Assembly (NCBI GenBank): GCA_947453795.1
Contig: CANGIC010000005.1
Coordinates: forward strand, 1-37,194
Length of the DNA stretch: 37,194 nucleotides
Direction of reading: 5' to 3'
Source of the DNA: Flavobacteriales bacterium
Lineage (GTDB): Bacteria > Bacteroidota > Bacteroidia > Flavobacteriales_D > Crocinitomicaceae
Positions 25,001 to 31,615 of this stretch are shown piece by piece. Every line of letters starts with the position of its first letter. The first letter of the stretch is position 1. Both the position numbers and the translations under genes were made by a program. Under the pieces are notes generated by a model. The model saw only the letters and a list, made by a program, of their open reading frames with translations. It searched no databases and was not told the DNA's origin.

Positions 25001-25727
25001 CATGTTGCAAGGTGTATTTTGCTTCACCGTCAAAGCGGATATTTATTTTCTCCCGGTCACGCTTGCGCTCAATTTTACCATTTACCTTTTTAAGTTCCTC
25101 GGCATTTTCTAGCTCCATGAATTCCTCTCGCACCTCGGTGATGTAAAAAAGATTGCCGTCTTGGGCAAAGTCGGATATGGCAGTAATAATCGGTCGTTCT
25201 TTCTCGTCAGGATTGGTAACGGATAACATCTCGGGCTTAGCATCTGCAACAGCTTTGCGGTGTTTCTCAAACACATCTTCGTCCCAATGTTTTAGAATTT
25301 CTTCCTTGTCCTTTTCAAGCTGTAATTCCCGGTCATACATATTCCCATAGGTATAGATCGGAAAGGGAAGGAGCTCTCCGGAAGTATAGTACAAAGCTCC
25401 AGCACGCACCAGGTCAAAAAGTTTTTCTTCTAGGGCTTTACCAGTTTGTTTCAGGTAATACTTCTCCCAACCTTTCATGGGTACTCCGAGCTTTCGCTTA
25501 TACCAAATCCAGGCGGTGATTTCTTCTTCAGAAATACCTTTGTTATAGCGGCTGACTACATCATCAAAAGACAAGACTTTGCCTTCGGTATCTCCCAGCC
25601 CTGAAAGCTCCTTGGCTTCCTTTAGCACACGGTCAAGAATATGCCGATTGCCTCTGATCTGAGTAGATAGATATGGATTGATTGCGCCCAATGCGCTGCT
25701 GTGGTGTATGCCTGATAAATAACTCAT
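22056..25727 (-). CDS. SNF2-type helicase, DarB-like anti-restriction candidate
   Basis: A 1223-residue SF2/SNF2-like helicase. Walker A-like DVGVGKTMTAI lies at about 374-384, IDEAH near 535, LLTATPFSNSP near 600, and the late motifs GTATIREGIDLQ and QLEGRIWRQGN near 860-900. A long coiled-coil region follows, to about 1190. The N-terminus has LSGLGD at 41-46, one of five such motifs in this operon. The C-terminus is LELEALALELELELLDF, which the neighbouring gene nearly repeats. Related giant helicase/methylase proteins include phage P1 DarB, which is packaged in the virion and protects injected DNA from type I restriction. Here the methyltransferase is a separate gene. DarB-like function is inference. 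Confidence 0.8.
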   Translation of the reverse strand: MSYLSGIHHSSALGAINPYLSTQIRGNRHILDRVLKEAKELSGLGDTEGKVLSFDDVVSRYNKGISEEEITAWIWYKRKLGVPMKGWEKYYLKQTGKALEEKLFDLVRAGALYYTSGELLPFPIYTYGNMYDRELQLEKDKEEILKHWDEDVFEKHRKAVADAKPEMLSVTNPDEKERPIITAISDFAQDGNLFYITEVREEFMELENAEELKKVNGKIERKRDREKINIRFDGEAKYTLQHVYIKWLFTLNQDTDFEKSSPVDIADYYIANRALRDDKMSKEEKAELKANARIEGEKLFSKFLHEVLAFEDQQRLDYAWNRLYNGQSDINYSKVPIGFECSARFKSGLLQITDIQREGVAFMEAMGSGINAFDVGVGKTMTAIVNLAHNLYSGKCKRPLVVVPKPTYKKWMNEIIGFTDKKTGEFVSGVLSHTGITVNDWFNLGTDVVSKININQAVPEKSITMVTYEGFKRLGFGDSVSDELFTELVNVLGQSKEKTHRDKEIEYQKFREMIGIGLKNTIADVDVLGFDYAVIDEAHRCKNVFSQVKADDDGNKRYNIQSATSETGQKAFLILNFIQRKFGRNTMLLTATPFSNSPLEIYSMLSLVAYDSLRDNGIANLDTFFDLFVLPTVEWTANYKEEIVEKEVIKSFTNRRILQKLIYNHILYKTGEEAGVVRPKKINLPLLYDFNNTKIRLAQDKQVLTYINMTPKQRENQNGIVAMAKKSTQGKLDMGNLFRALAYSLDNALSPFILNGTPENYKEFVEESPKIQYVMECIRSVKTWHEQHEENVSGQVIYMNRGKQFFPLIKEYLENEVGYQRGVMYDKIKVDEVEIISSEINDTRKETIKEAFLDGVVKIIIGTATIREGIDLQKRGTVIYNCYPEWNPTDIRQLEGRIWRQGNQFSYVRIVMPLIQDSMDVFVFQKLEEKTSRINDIWFRGDRGNVLDLESLDPEEIKLALITDVDRLVKMFFDQEKEQLNREYRKLGTAIEAIKEVQNDIKDYNEYRTKSLEAIRVFHTSLLNSDFLKEIPKAAEDGEIQNKQVKKAKELKEEIEALLNGTEQPDKDILSLGRKIENSYPVLGVYFSNRYYLGYFKEYVSKVRKTERTILKPKGYSLTSDLSPVLGQYEADKAALQLRAETYQGEQNSPRWSELRGEIEQKKSALQVEGRTATNRAEEFGRLNYLLEYKQSLPAPVPADETVSNELELEALALELELELLDF

Positions 25728-26380
25728 AGTTCGGTCATTTGTAATTCTAATTCAAGAGCCAGTGCTTCCAGCTCCAATGTTTTTGATGATGCCTGTCCTC
25801 GGTGTGTTTTCATGAAATTCATCAGATGCAGATTTGCATCTCTGATATCCATGAAATTCACATTATCCTCGATGTAATCCCCTTTGTGGATTTGCAGATT
25901 GTAGTCCACGCCACCCTGGTAAATTCGGGCGTTGTATTCCCCATTTGTGTACTCCACATCAAAGTCGGGATCGGAAGCATCGAAGTATTTGATTGACCAT
26001 TCAAAGGGAACCGGCAGAATCAATCTATCCTCTCCAATGTGATGTCCAATCGTATTTTCAATCCAGGTGCGGTCTCCCTTGATGGATATAGGAAACTCCC
26101 TGGATGTAGTAATGATTTCCTCTCCGCATACCTTTTCCGGATGTTTGGCAAACCAGGTATTGAAGCTGCAAGCTTCCATAAGCGACAATGGGCTGTTTGG
26201 AAATTCCTTCTCCTTCATTCGGGCTTCGCTTAGCATCTCTTCCGAGGCTTTGTTTCTCATTACACCATTGCGAAGCAGTGCAATATCCGGATCATCATTT
26301 TGAGCCTGGGCAATAGCTTCCCGGAACACTTCAAGTCGTGCTCGCCAGTACATAGGAAGTTCTTGCGCATAGCTCATCAT
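25724..26380 (-). CDS. Unknown protein sharing the helicase C-terminal tail
   Basis: A 218-residue protein of no recognised family, overlapping the helicase start by 4 bp (ATGA) and the RadC-like stop by one base. Residues 1-60 are helical and charged. The middle part is mixed alpha/beta, with many acidic and aromatic residues (FDASDPDFDVEYTNGEYNA). The final 17 residues, LELEALALELELQMTEL, nearly match the tail of the helicase next door. The tail and the tight coupling suggest the two proteins work together or share a docking or packaging signal. Confidence 0.75.
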   Translation of the reverse strand: MMSYAQELPMYWRARLEVFREAIAQAQNDDPDIALLRNGVMRNKASEEMLSEARMKEKEFPNSPLSLMEACSFNTWFAKHPEKVCGEEIITTSREFPISIKGDRTWIENTIGHHIGEDRLILPVPFEWSIKYFDASDPDFDVEYTNGEYNARIYQGGVDYNLQIHKGDYIEDNVNFMDIRDANLHLMNFMKTHRGQASSKTLELEALALELELQMTEL

Positions 26381-27138
26381 TAAATCATTTCAAGTTCTTG
26401 TTCAATTAAGGGTATCACCGCTGCCGGTATCATTTGATCGTGAATCACTTTACGAATAACCATTTCCTCTGCCTTGGAATAACCCTCACGGCTATGCAAT
26501 AGCTCATAGAGGTTGGGTGCGTTGGCTTCGGTTACTCGTTTGAGTTGCTTTAAGATTTCCTCACGGAGCTTCGTTTCAACCGATGAGTTCTTTATATCCG
26601 TTCCAGAAAGGCTTCTGTCACCTTCATCTGCAAATGAATAAAAGCCCTCCCTTGTCACAATTACATGATCCAGCAAAGCAATGTCGAACAGCTTCAAAGC
26701 ATCTTTCATTCTTTTGGTCAGCACACGGTCAGCTTCGCTAGGCTTTAGATTTCCGCTTGGGTGATTATGCGAAATGATGACAGCCTTTGCCAGTGTTTTC
26801 AGGGCAACGGCAGCCACGATTTCAATGTCCACCGGTGTTGAATTGATCGTGCCGGTTGAATGATGATAGTAGCCGATAATCTTGTTGGCTTGATTGAGAT
26901 ATATCGCCACAAAATGCTCTTGAACCTCAATGCCTTTGAGGATAGTATCTCGAATAAATTGATAAGCATCCCTTGAGGTTGTTACATTCCCAAAGAACAA
27001 ACGCTCTCCAGTGAAAGTGACTTCAATCTCACGAACATTCAATTCAGCGTTGAGTTCATCAAGCTGTTGCTCCAGCTCGTCAAAGCTGGCTTTGTCGTAA
27101 ACGAAATGAGGTTGGTATTGTGGTATCTTGTATGTCAT
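26380..27138 (-). CDS. RadC/JAB-domain protein
   Basis: A 252-residue protein with a RadC-type JAB domain at about 50-180. The metal-binding motif is HNHPSGNLKPSEAD (124-137), with H124, H126, S134 and D137 as expected and a candidate Glu in EVQEHFVAIYLN. These motifs match metalloproteases or deubiquitinase-fold enzymes. RadC-like proteins are common in mobile elements and are often next to anti-restriction and DNA-modification genes; their activity is unsettled. It lacks the usual N-terminal helix-hairpin-helix of chromosomal RadC and instead has about 50 unique residues plus a 70-residue helical C-terminus ending LIEQELEMI, faintly like the LELEL tails downstream. Confidence 0.88.
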   Translation of the reverse strand: MTYKIPQYQPHFVYDKASFDELEQQLDELNAELNVREIEVTFTGERLFFGNVTTSRDAYQFIRDTILKGIEVQEHFVAIYLNQANKIIGYYHHSTGTINSTPVDIEIVAAVALKTLAKAVIISHNHPSGNLKPSEADRVLTKRMKDALKLFDIALLDHVIVTREGFYSFADEGDRSLSGTDIKNSSVETKLREEILKQLKRVTEANAPNLYELLHSREGYSKAEEMVIRKVIHDQMIPAAVIPLIEQELEMI

Positions 27139-27902
27139 GCTGTTGCTTTTCTTCTAAATACTAAAATGTCTGTGGGTACTTGTGATGCCTTGAATACCGG
27201 TGGTAAACGATACGCATCCACGAAGTCTGCTATCTCTTGTATCTCCATTTTCTCTCCTTGATAGCTAATGCCGTTTCGCATGAAATTGCTTGAAGTCAGA
27301 TACACCAATAGCCCACCAGGGCGAAGCATCTTTAATCCGTAGTAGATGAAGAACAGTTCTATTTGGTGCATCTTCGGTTTTGGGAAATACGAGCTGTATT
27401 TGTTCTTGTATTTGCCATACGGAGGATTGCCAATGACCAGCGAAAAGGGATAACCTTCCAGCCAGGTGAGCTTGTTTTTAAGTCGTTGTGTAAACCTTGG
27501 CGGCTCCAGGAATGCAGTCTCAAAATACCCTTGGTAGATGTGTGCATCCGGATAGGTGATTTCAGCAATACGCTTGGTAACAGGATTGATTTCAAAGCCA
27601 TAACAGCGTTCTTTGAAAGGAGCCGGTGCAAAAAATCTTCCAGTGGCCAGTGAAGGCTCCAGGATGTTTCCTTTAGCGTCAAATCCATGGCGCATGGCGA
27701 GTTTCCACATCAAGTCCACGATGTATTGTGGGGTATAAAACTCATAAAGCAACCCTTCACCGGTTGCTCCTTTTGATCCTTGTCCGCCATCACCTTCATA
27801 CTGCTGGATAAATTCAATATCCTCGGCAGAATAATGCTCTCCCTTGCTCTCCTTCGCTTTGATGAAGGCCTCTATTTTCCTATTGAGTTCAAACTGATTC
27901 AT
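27135..27902 (-). CDS. N6-adenine DNA methyltransferase
   Basis: A 255-residue methyltransferase with the S-adenosylmethionine motif LEPSLATGRF (81-90), an acidic motif II region (YGFEINPVTKRIAE) and the catalytic NPPY (159-162). LRPGGLLVYLTSS (about 193-205) is typical of the gamma-class and Eco57I-like N6-adenine enzymes. The N-terminal GATGEGLLYEFYTPQYIVDLM block is shared with methyltransferases fused to giant helicases in other elements. Here it is free-standing, and the helicase is two genes downstream. It probably modifies element DNA to protect it from host restriction. There are 4-bp ATGA overlaps on both sides. Confidence 0.88.
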   Translation of the reverse strand: MNQFELNRKIEAFIKAKESKGEHYSAEDIEFIQQYEGDGGQGSKGATGEGLLYEFYTPQYIVDLMWKLAMRHGFDAKGNILEPSLATGRFFAPAPFKERCYGFEINPVTKRIAEITYPDAHIYQGYFETAFLEPPRFTQRLKNKLTWLEGYPFSLVIGNPPYGKYKNKYSSYFPKPKMHQIELFFIYYGLKMLRPGGLLVYLTSSNFMRNGISYQGEKMEIQEIADFVDAYRLPPVFKASQVPTDILVFRRKATA

Positions 27903-28534
27903 TTTGATTTTCTTCTTTGAATTTGAATGAACTCGGAATAGGTAATTCGTGCATTGGGATTTTTAAGTGTTACCCTTTGCTGCAATTTGCGAGGTGAGAA
28001 TATCCATAGCCAAGGCTTTTCCCTTGGGCCCAGGTAAACAACCTGAACCAGGGTGTCCTGATATTTGATTTTGACCTCTTGTGTGCTATCCTGTGCAATT
28101 CCGTGCACTTGGTAGTAATTGTCCGTGTAGGAAAATACTTTTACCGCAACGGTATCGTGAATGATGCTATCACGAAGCATAGTAATGATCCGCTTCTCGG
28201 TATTGATTGCAGTTGAGGAAACGCTCTCAGCACGCTTCGGATTAATTTTAAGATTTCGGATTTCATCGAGCAGCTTTGGATATAGTGTGCTTAACTCCTT
28301 CAATCGAAGCTGAAATACTTCATTCTCTACTGCGAGCTGTCCGGATTGCGTTTGAATCTCTTTGAGCTGCTGAACAGTCTGCCCCAGTGTTTTGCTAAGC
28401 CTGTCATTTTCCCTGGTCTGACTTCTCACCAGGCTTGTCAGTTTGATAGCCAGCAGGAAAAACAGAATTGCGAATGCGCAAAGCGCTATCGTCCTCGATG
28501 TTTTGCTCTTGAGTATTTGAATCAGATAGTTCAT
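27899..28534 (-). CDS. Membrane-anchored coiled-coil protein, spanin-like
   Basis: A 211-residue protein with one N-terminal membrane helix (about 16-37, IALCAFAILFFLLAIKLTSL). A long coiled coil follows (about 38-95), then a periplasmic beta-rich domain (EVKIKYQDTLVQVVYLG, then ARITYSEFIQIQRRKSK). This layout matches inner-membrane spanin-like proteins and uncharacterised envelope proteins of Bacteroidota phages. It overlaps the holin-like gene by 131 bp in another frame, an arrangement frequent in lysis cassettes. Identity as a spanin is inferred from topology and position, not from a catalytic motif. Confidence 0.65.
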   Translation of the reverse strand: MNYLIQILKSKTSRTIALCAFAILFFLLAIKLTSLVRSQTRENDRLSKTLGQTVQQLKEIQTQSGQLAVENEVFQLRLKELSTLYPKLLDEIRNLKINPKRAESVSSTAINTEKRIITMLRDSIIHDTVAVKVFSYTDNYYQVHGIAQDSTQEVKIKYQDTLVQVVYLGPREKPWLWIFSPRKLQQRVTLKNPNARITYSEFIQIQRRKSK

Positions 28535-28706
28535 ATCCGGATGGCCTTTTGGTTTGTGCCCAGATGTAGGCAGATAAAATGGTCATGATTCCAGCTATGC
28601 TTGTTGTGGCTACAACTTCCATTTTCATGATGGTAGCCATGATGGTTATTCCGCCCAGGAACAAGGCTGCGATCACGGTGAGCTTCAGTCGTGTTTTGGT
28701 ATTCAT
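28404..28706 (-). CDS. Holin-like two-helix membrane protein
   Basis: A 100-residue protein with two hydrophobic helices (about 9-28, LTVIAALFLGGITIMATIMK, and about 31-50, VVATTSIAGIMTILSAYIWA) followed by a charged cytoplasmic tail. Size, topology and location next to a glucosaminidase and a spanin-like gene suggest a holin or pinholin. The last 131 bp overlap the next gene. A longer overlapping frame at 28531-28755 is histidine-rich and lacks any such topology, so I regard it as a shadow. Confidence 0.65.
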   Translation of the reverse strand: MNTKTRLKLTVIAALFLGGITIMATIMKMEVVATTSIAGIMTILSAYIWAQTKRPSGYELSDSNTQEQNIEDDSALRIRNSVFPAGYQTDKPGEKSDQGK

Positions 28707-28733
28707 TTGATATGTGGTTTAATAGATTCATGG

Positions 28734-29012
28734 TTACATAGGGTAATATTCCCAATTACCGCCTTTGCAGATTTGTGAACTAAATCTTCTTTCCGTACCA
28801 ATGCCGATGCGAAAATTCATGTCCTGATCCAGGTTTGCTATGTCCTGAACCCAGTATATCCATGTGCCTTCAATACGAATGGCATAAGCTCCTTTCTCCA
28901 GCACTGGTGGCTGAAAATTGACTGGACTGTTGAAGGTTTTTTCACCTGCAATGGATTGTTGCGTAGTGGTATCGACAACACCTTCTAATTGCTTTGAGTG
29001 TATCTTATCCAT
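28734..29012 (-). CDS. Small fibre or spike-like protein
   Basis: A 92-residue protein starting at the ATG at 29012 (MDKIHSKQLEGV). A start 21 bp further upstream would overlap the preceding gene by 16 bp and is less likely. The N-terminal HSKQLEGVVDTTTQQSIAGEK resembles repeats seen in phage tail-fibre and spike proteins, where DTTTxQSIxGxKTF motifs line a beta structure. The rest is predicted beta with several aromatic residues and ends GNWEYYPM. It follows two other small beta-rich genes, so the three may form a receptor-binding complex. Confidence 0.6.
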   Translation of the reverse strand: MDKIHSKQLEGVVDTTTQQSIAGEKTFNSPVNFQPPVLEKGAYAIRIEGTWIYWVQDIANLDQDMNFRIGIGTERRFSSQICKGGNWEYYPM

Positions 29013-29017
29013 GGTGA

Positions 29018-29380
29018 TTAGTAATTGTAGCAAACGACAATGGTGTCGGTTACTTCAGTGATATATGGTACATCAAATGTTACGATGTTAGATCCTTGCT
29101 GTGGGTTGACATTATTTAGAAAAACACCATTGAAAAACACCTGAACACTATCCGGATCATTGACAGAATATGTCAAACTCAAAGTAATGGGTGCTCGGTC
29201 TTTGGATTCGAGGTTAGTGAATACCTCACGAGCATTATTGGTATTGCTCAATCCGGCTATTATTTCTTTGATCTGAGCTATTTCAGTTTGTGCTGCAATA
29301 GCTGTATCAAGTGCTTTAGGAATCTGCGCAAGTTCTTTTGCGAGATTCTCAATCTGTTTAATTTTTACAAAGTCTCCCAT
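29018..29380 (-). CDS. Small coiled-coil plus beta virion protein
   Basis: A 120-residue protein. Residues 1-45 form an amphipathic helix (IENLAKELAQIPKALDTAIA), suggesting trimerisation. Residues 60-120 are beta-rich (VQVFFNGVFLNN, then ITEVTDTIVVCYNY). The pattern of a short coiled-coil stem plus a beta head fits a spike. The C-terminal block resembles the end of the upstream gene, which has ALFFSINGVLYQYG and TTDVILVKYLQII, so the two head domains may be homologous. Confidence 0.6.
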   Translation of the reverse strand: MGDFVKIKQIENLAKELAQIPKALDTAIAAQTEIAQIKEIIAGLSNTNNAREVFTNLESKDRAPITLSLTYSVNDPDSVQVFFNGVFLNNVNPQQGSNIVTFDVPYITEVTDTIVVCYNY

Positions 29381-29382
29381 GA

Positions 29383-29781
29383 TTATATGATTTGTAGGTA
29401 TTTCACCAGTATTACATCCGTAGTTTCCAAGTTGAATGAGCCGTGCCAGTAGAGCTTCGTTCCGTCTGTATGAAAGTCCTTATCGGTTCCATATTGATAC
29501 AACACGCCATTTATTGAGAAGAACAAGGCCTTGCCATCAATACTTAAAGCAAACGGAAAGTTGTTTCCGGTTTTTGGGGAGTATGTAAGCTGGACTTGAT
29601 TCCATTTCAAAGTTGGCACTGTGCCATCGCCGCCATCAGAGCCCACATAGGAACTGATGCGATACACTTCATTGTGAACGATGATCTCATCATTGACAGG
29701 ATCACCCAAGATCTCTAGGACTTCCTTTGTAGAGAAAGCCTTGGCTTCGCCTGTGCGCAGATGTCGTAATGTGAATCCCAT
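29383..29781 (-). CDS. Small beta-rich virion or spike protein
   Basis: A 132-residue protein with a start-proximal block MGFTLRHLRTGEAKAFSTKEV and a glycine-rich loop SDGGDGTVP. Its C-terminal half (ALFFSINGVLYQYGTD, then LYWHGSFNLETTDVILVKY) matches the layout of the next gene. No catalytic motif is seen. It lies directly downstream of the glucosaminidase and its membrane-anchor extension, with 1 bp between the extension's last stop region and this start. A structural or receptor-binding role is inferred. Confidence 0.6.
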   Translation of the reverse strand: MGFTLRHLRTGEAKAFSTKEVLEILGDPVNDEIIVHNEVYRISSYVGSDGGDGTVPTLKWNQVQLTYSPKTGNNFPFALSIDGKALFFSINGVLYQYGTDKDFHTDGTKLYWHGSFNLETTDVILVKYLQII

Positions 29782-29784
29782 TGT

Positions 29785-29906
29785 TTAATTCTTCGTCTTT
29801 TTGTTGTTCAGCTGCCTCCATAACCATCTTCCTCCAAAAAACAGCAATGCTGCTCCAGCCAGACTGATACCCCCTTTGGCAGCTAGTTGAGGGGTTATGT
29901 CAAGGC
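29785..29906 (-). CDS. Membrane-anchor extension reached by -1 frameshift
   Basis: A 40-codon frame without a start codon, in the -1 frame relative to the upstream glucosaminidase. It encodes SLDITPQLAAKGGISLAGAA followed by a hydrophobic LLFFGGRWLW segment and a basic end RQLNNKKTKN. This is a convincing single membrane helix with a positive flank. It joins the glucosaminidase at an A9 run (29907-29915). The fusion would be 193 residues. Either programmed -1 slippage or a homopolymer sequencing error explains it; both give the same biological reading that a membrane-anchored form exists. Confidence 0.55.
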
Positions 29907-30365
29907 TTTTTTTTTAACGGTATCTATGATGCGTTCATAGAGATTGATAATGGCGCTGCGATAGCCTTCACGGCTGTCGCCATTTGCTTCGCTGATATAG
30001 GGCGAATAAGCAATGCGCTGTGCATAGGTCTTATAGTCCTGACCGGCAGCGTGTGCCGATTTGTACTTACTGGAGATAAGCCTCGCAAAATCATAAAAGC
30101 TATCCTGTGGTGTCTTATACACTCGGAATTTCAGCTTGTATTTGTTCTGTGCTTGGTAGATATTTCCATCCCAATATTCATTCTTCGATCCACCGGCAGT
30201 GATGCCGAAATAGTTGTTGCTCTTGGTAGCCAAGCCGGAGGTTCCCCAGCCACTTTCATGGGCTCCCTGAGCCAGGATCACCATAGGATCCATATTGTAT
30301 TTCAGTCCGGCAGCCTTGGCATACTGAAAGTTGTTTACCACATAATTTTCACTCTTTGTGCTCAT
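29895..30365 (-). CDS. Glucosaminidase (GH73-like) lysis or entry enzyme
   Basis: A 156-residue muramidase/glucosaminidase. The core MDPMVILAQGAHESGWGTSG (about 25-44) holds the expected catalytic Glu (E37). NNYFGITAG and the FRVYKTPQDSFYDFARLI block further downstream are typical of FlgJ-like GH73 enzymes. It should cleave peptidoglycan for DNA entry or host lysis. It has no signal peptide. The 0-frame ends KKKALT, right after an A9 run where the -1 frame opens into a membrane helix, so a membrane-anchored version is likely. It overlaps the upstream SH3-like gene by 4 bp. Confidence 0.88.
   Translation of the reverse strand: MSTKSENYVVNNFQYAKAAGLKYNMDPMVILAQGAHESGWGTSGLATKSNNYFGITAGGSKNEYWDGNIYQAQNKYKLKFRVYKTPQDSFYDFARLISSKYKSAHAAGQDYKTYAQRIAYSPYISEANGDSREGYRSAIINLYERIIDTVKKKALT
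29907..29915 (-). promoter_or_regulatory. Candidate -1 frameshift site (A9) with downstream hairpin
   Basis: On the minus strand the sequence GTT AAA AAA AAA G gives an A-AAA-AAA slippery heptamer in the correct phase. About ten bases later ACCCC (complement of 29889-29894) can pair with GGGGT near 29869-29873, giving a 5-6 bp hairpin. A slippery run plus a spaced hairpin is the usual -1 frameshift arrangement. Confidence 0.5.
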
Positions 30366-31438
30366 GGTCTTATCTCTTTAATGAAGCGGGCATTTACCCA
30401 GCGTTCGGTATTGTCAACTGTTTTGAATTTGTAAAACCGATCCTTGCCGGTGTCCATAGTCATAATCAATAGCCCTAGCAATGTGTTTCGGTCAGCGTTT
30501 GCAATGGGTTGCAACCTTTCATTCAACACTTGCACAAAATGGGTGGTAATGAGTTTGGAAGCATTGACTGGGATGCCTTTAACCGTTTTATCCTTTGAAG
30601 GTGGTGCATCGAAATAGTCGAGTGGCTTCATCCAGGGCGTAGAGTTCACCGTAGCCGGATAGCGATCAAACATGGGTTTGTAGTAATCGAAAATCTCCAC
30701 ATAATTGGAAGATGCGCTTACCCAAAAAGTGAATTTCTTTTTGTTGAATGCTTTGAATGCAGCCGGAGCTTTTTCGCCTCTCACCACATAACCGACTTCA
30801 ATGAATTTCACATTGTTCACTTCATCGAAATGCTGGTTGCCTGTCGCATATCCGATAAACTCACCGGCCTTTGCCGTGCGAATGATGTTCTTTTCAGAAA
30901 ACACTTCGTAAAATGCTCCATGGTTGGAAGCATCCGGAGAGCTGCGAATGGTAACGGCTTTTTTGGCTACGACCAATTGTGACTTCTTTGCAAAAGTGAC
31001 TGGAGGTGCAGAGCCTTTCTTAGTTGATTTGCCAGGATTGGAACTAACTAGTGTAAGAAATTTAGAATAATCCTCAGCAGAGAGTTCTCTTTGTAGATCG
31101 TCCAGTAAGTTAGACTGATACAGATCTCGGTAATTCTTCGATACTTCATCCAGGTCTGAAATCTGACGGGCTGTATCTAAAATGAGCTGCTCGTTTGTAC
31201 CGTCTGAACTCATCATCCAGGACACACCGCTTCGATTCATGGCGTTGCGAAGTGTCATGGCTTGTCTTACAGAAGGCTTATCATCGGTTTGAGCTTGTGC
31301 AGCCGTTTTATTGATGTCACCAATGATTTTTTTGCCAAAGCGATATGCCAGGTAAACACCACCAACGACCAAAAGACCGTTGATAATCTTGCCCCGGTTA
31401 TCGGAAACTACTTCTATGACCTTCTCTTTAATCGGCAT
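30362..31438 (-). CDS. Membrane-anchored protein with SH3-like domains
   Basis: A 358-residue protein with one membrane helix near the N-terminus (about 18-34, GLLVVGGVYLAYRFG). A helical linker follows, then a bacterial SH3-like region at about 155-220 that starts KKAVTIRSSPDAS. The C-terminus FYKFKTVDNTERWVNARFIK also looks SH3-like. SH3-like domains commonly bind peptidoglycan, and the next gene is a glucosaminidase, so it may be a virion membrane protein that positions the enzyme. The family is not recognised. Confidence 0.7.
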   Translation of the reverse strand: MPIKEKVIEVVSDNRGKIINGLLVVGGVYLAYRFGKKIIGDINKTAAQAQTDDKPSVRQAMTLRNAMNRSGVSWMMSSDGTNEQLILDTARQISDLDEVSKNYRDLYQSNLLDDLQRELSAEDYSKFLTLVSSNPGKSTKKGSAPPVTFAKKSQLVVAKKAVTIRSSPDASNHGAFYEVFSEKNIIRTAKAGEFIGYATGNQHFDEVNNVKFIEVGYVVRGEKAPAAFKAFNKKKFTFWVSASSNYVEIFDYYKPMFDRYPATVNSTPWMKPLDYFDAPPSKDKTVKGIPVNASKLITTHFVQVLNERLQPIANADRNTLLGLLIMTMDTGKDRFYKFKTVDNTERWVNARFIKEIRP

Positions 31439-31441
31439 GGC

Positions 31442-31615
31442 TTAAATCATTGAGCGTATTTTTAACAGCACTAATGGGTTATCTATTTTCTTTGAAATGG
31501 AAACCAACTCCTGCGGCTTGAATGTCTTTACAATGGCTTCAATGGCCTGTTGCACTTGCTTGGCTTCAATATCATTGCGCACTGGCACATTCACGGTGAC
31601 ATTATTGTTATGCAT
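31442..31615 (-). CDS. Small protein of unknown function (57 residues)
   Basis: The likely start is the ATG at 31615, giving MHNNNVTVNVPVRNDIEAKQ, because this overlaps the upstream stop by only 8 bp (ATGCATAA). A longer frame reaching 31723 overlaps the upstream gene by more than 100 bp and is probably not used. The protein is a short beta stretch followed by one or two helices (IEAKQVQQAIEAIVKTF). It has no recognised domain. The position between two virion-type genes suggests a minor structural part. Confidence 0.6.
   Translation of the reverse strand: MHNNNVTVNVPVRNDIEAKQVQQAIEAIVKTFKPQELVSISKKIDNPLVLLKIRSMI

Noticed and set aside
26380-27138. Chromosomal DNA-repair RadC
   Set aside because: It lacks the usual helix-hairpin-helix N-terminus and is embedded by 4-bp overlaps in the element's operon.
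28531-28755. Histidine-rich 74-codon frame
   Set aside because: It is out of frame with, and mostly inside, the holin-like gene, which has clear two-helix topology.
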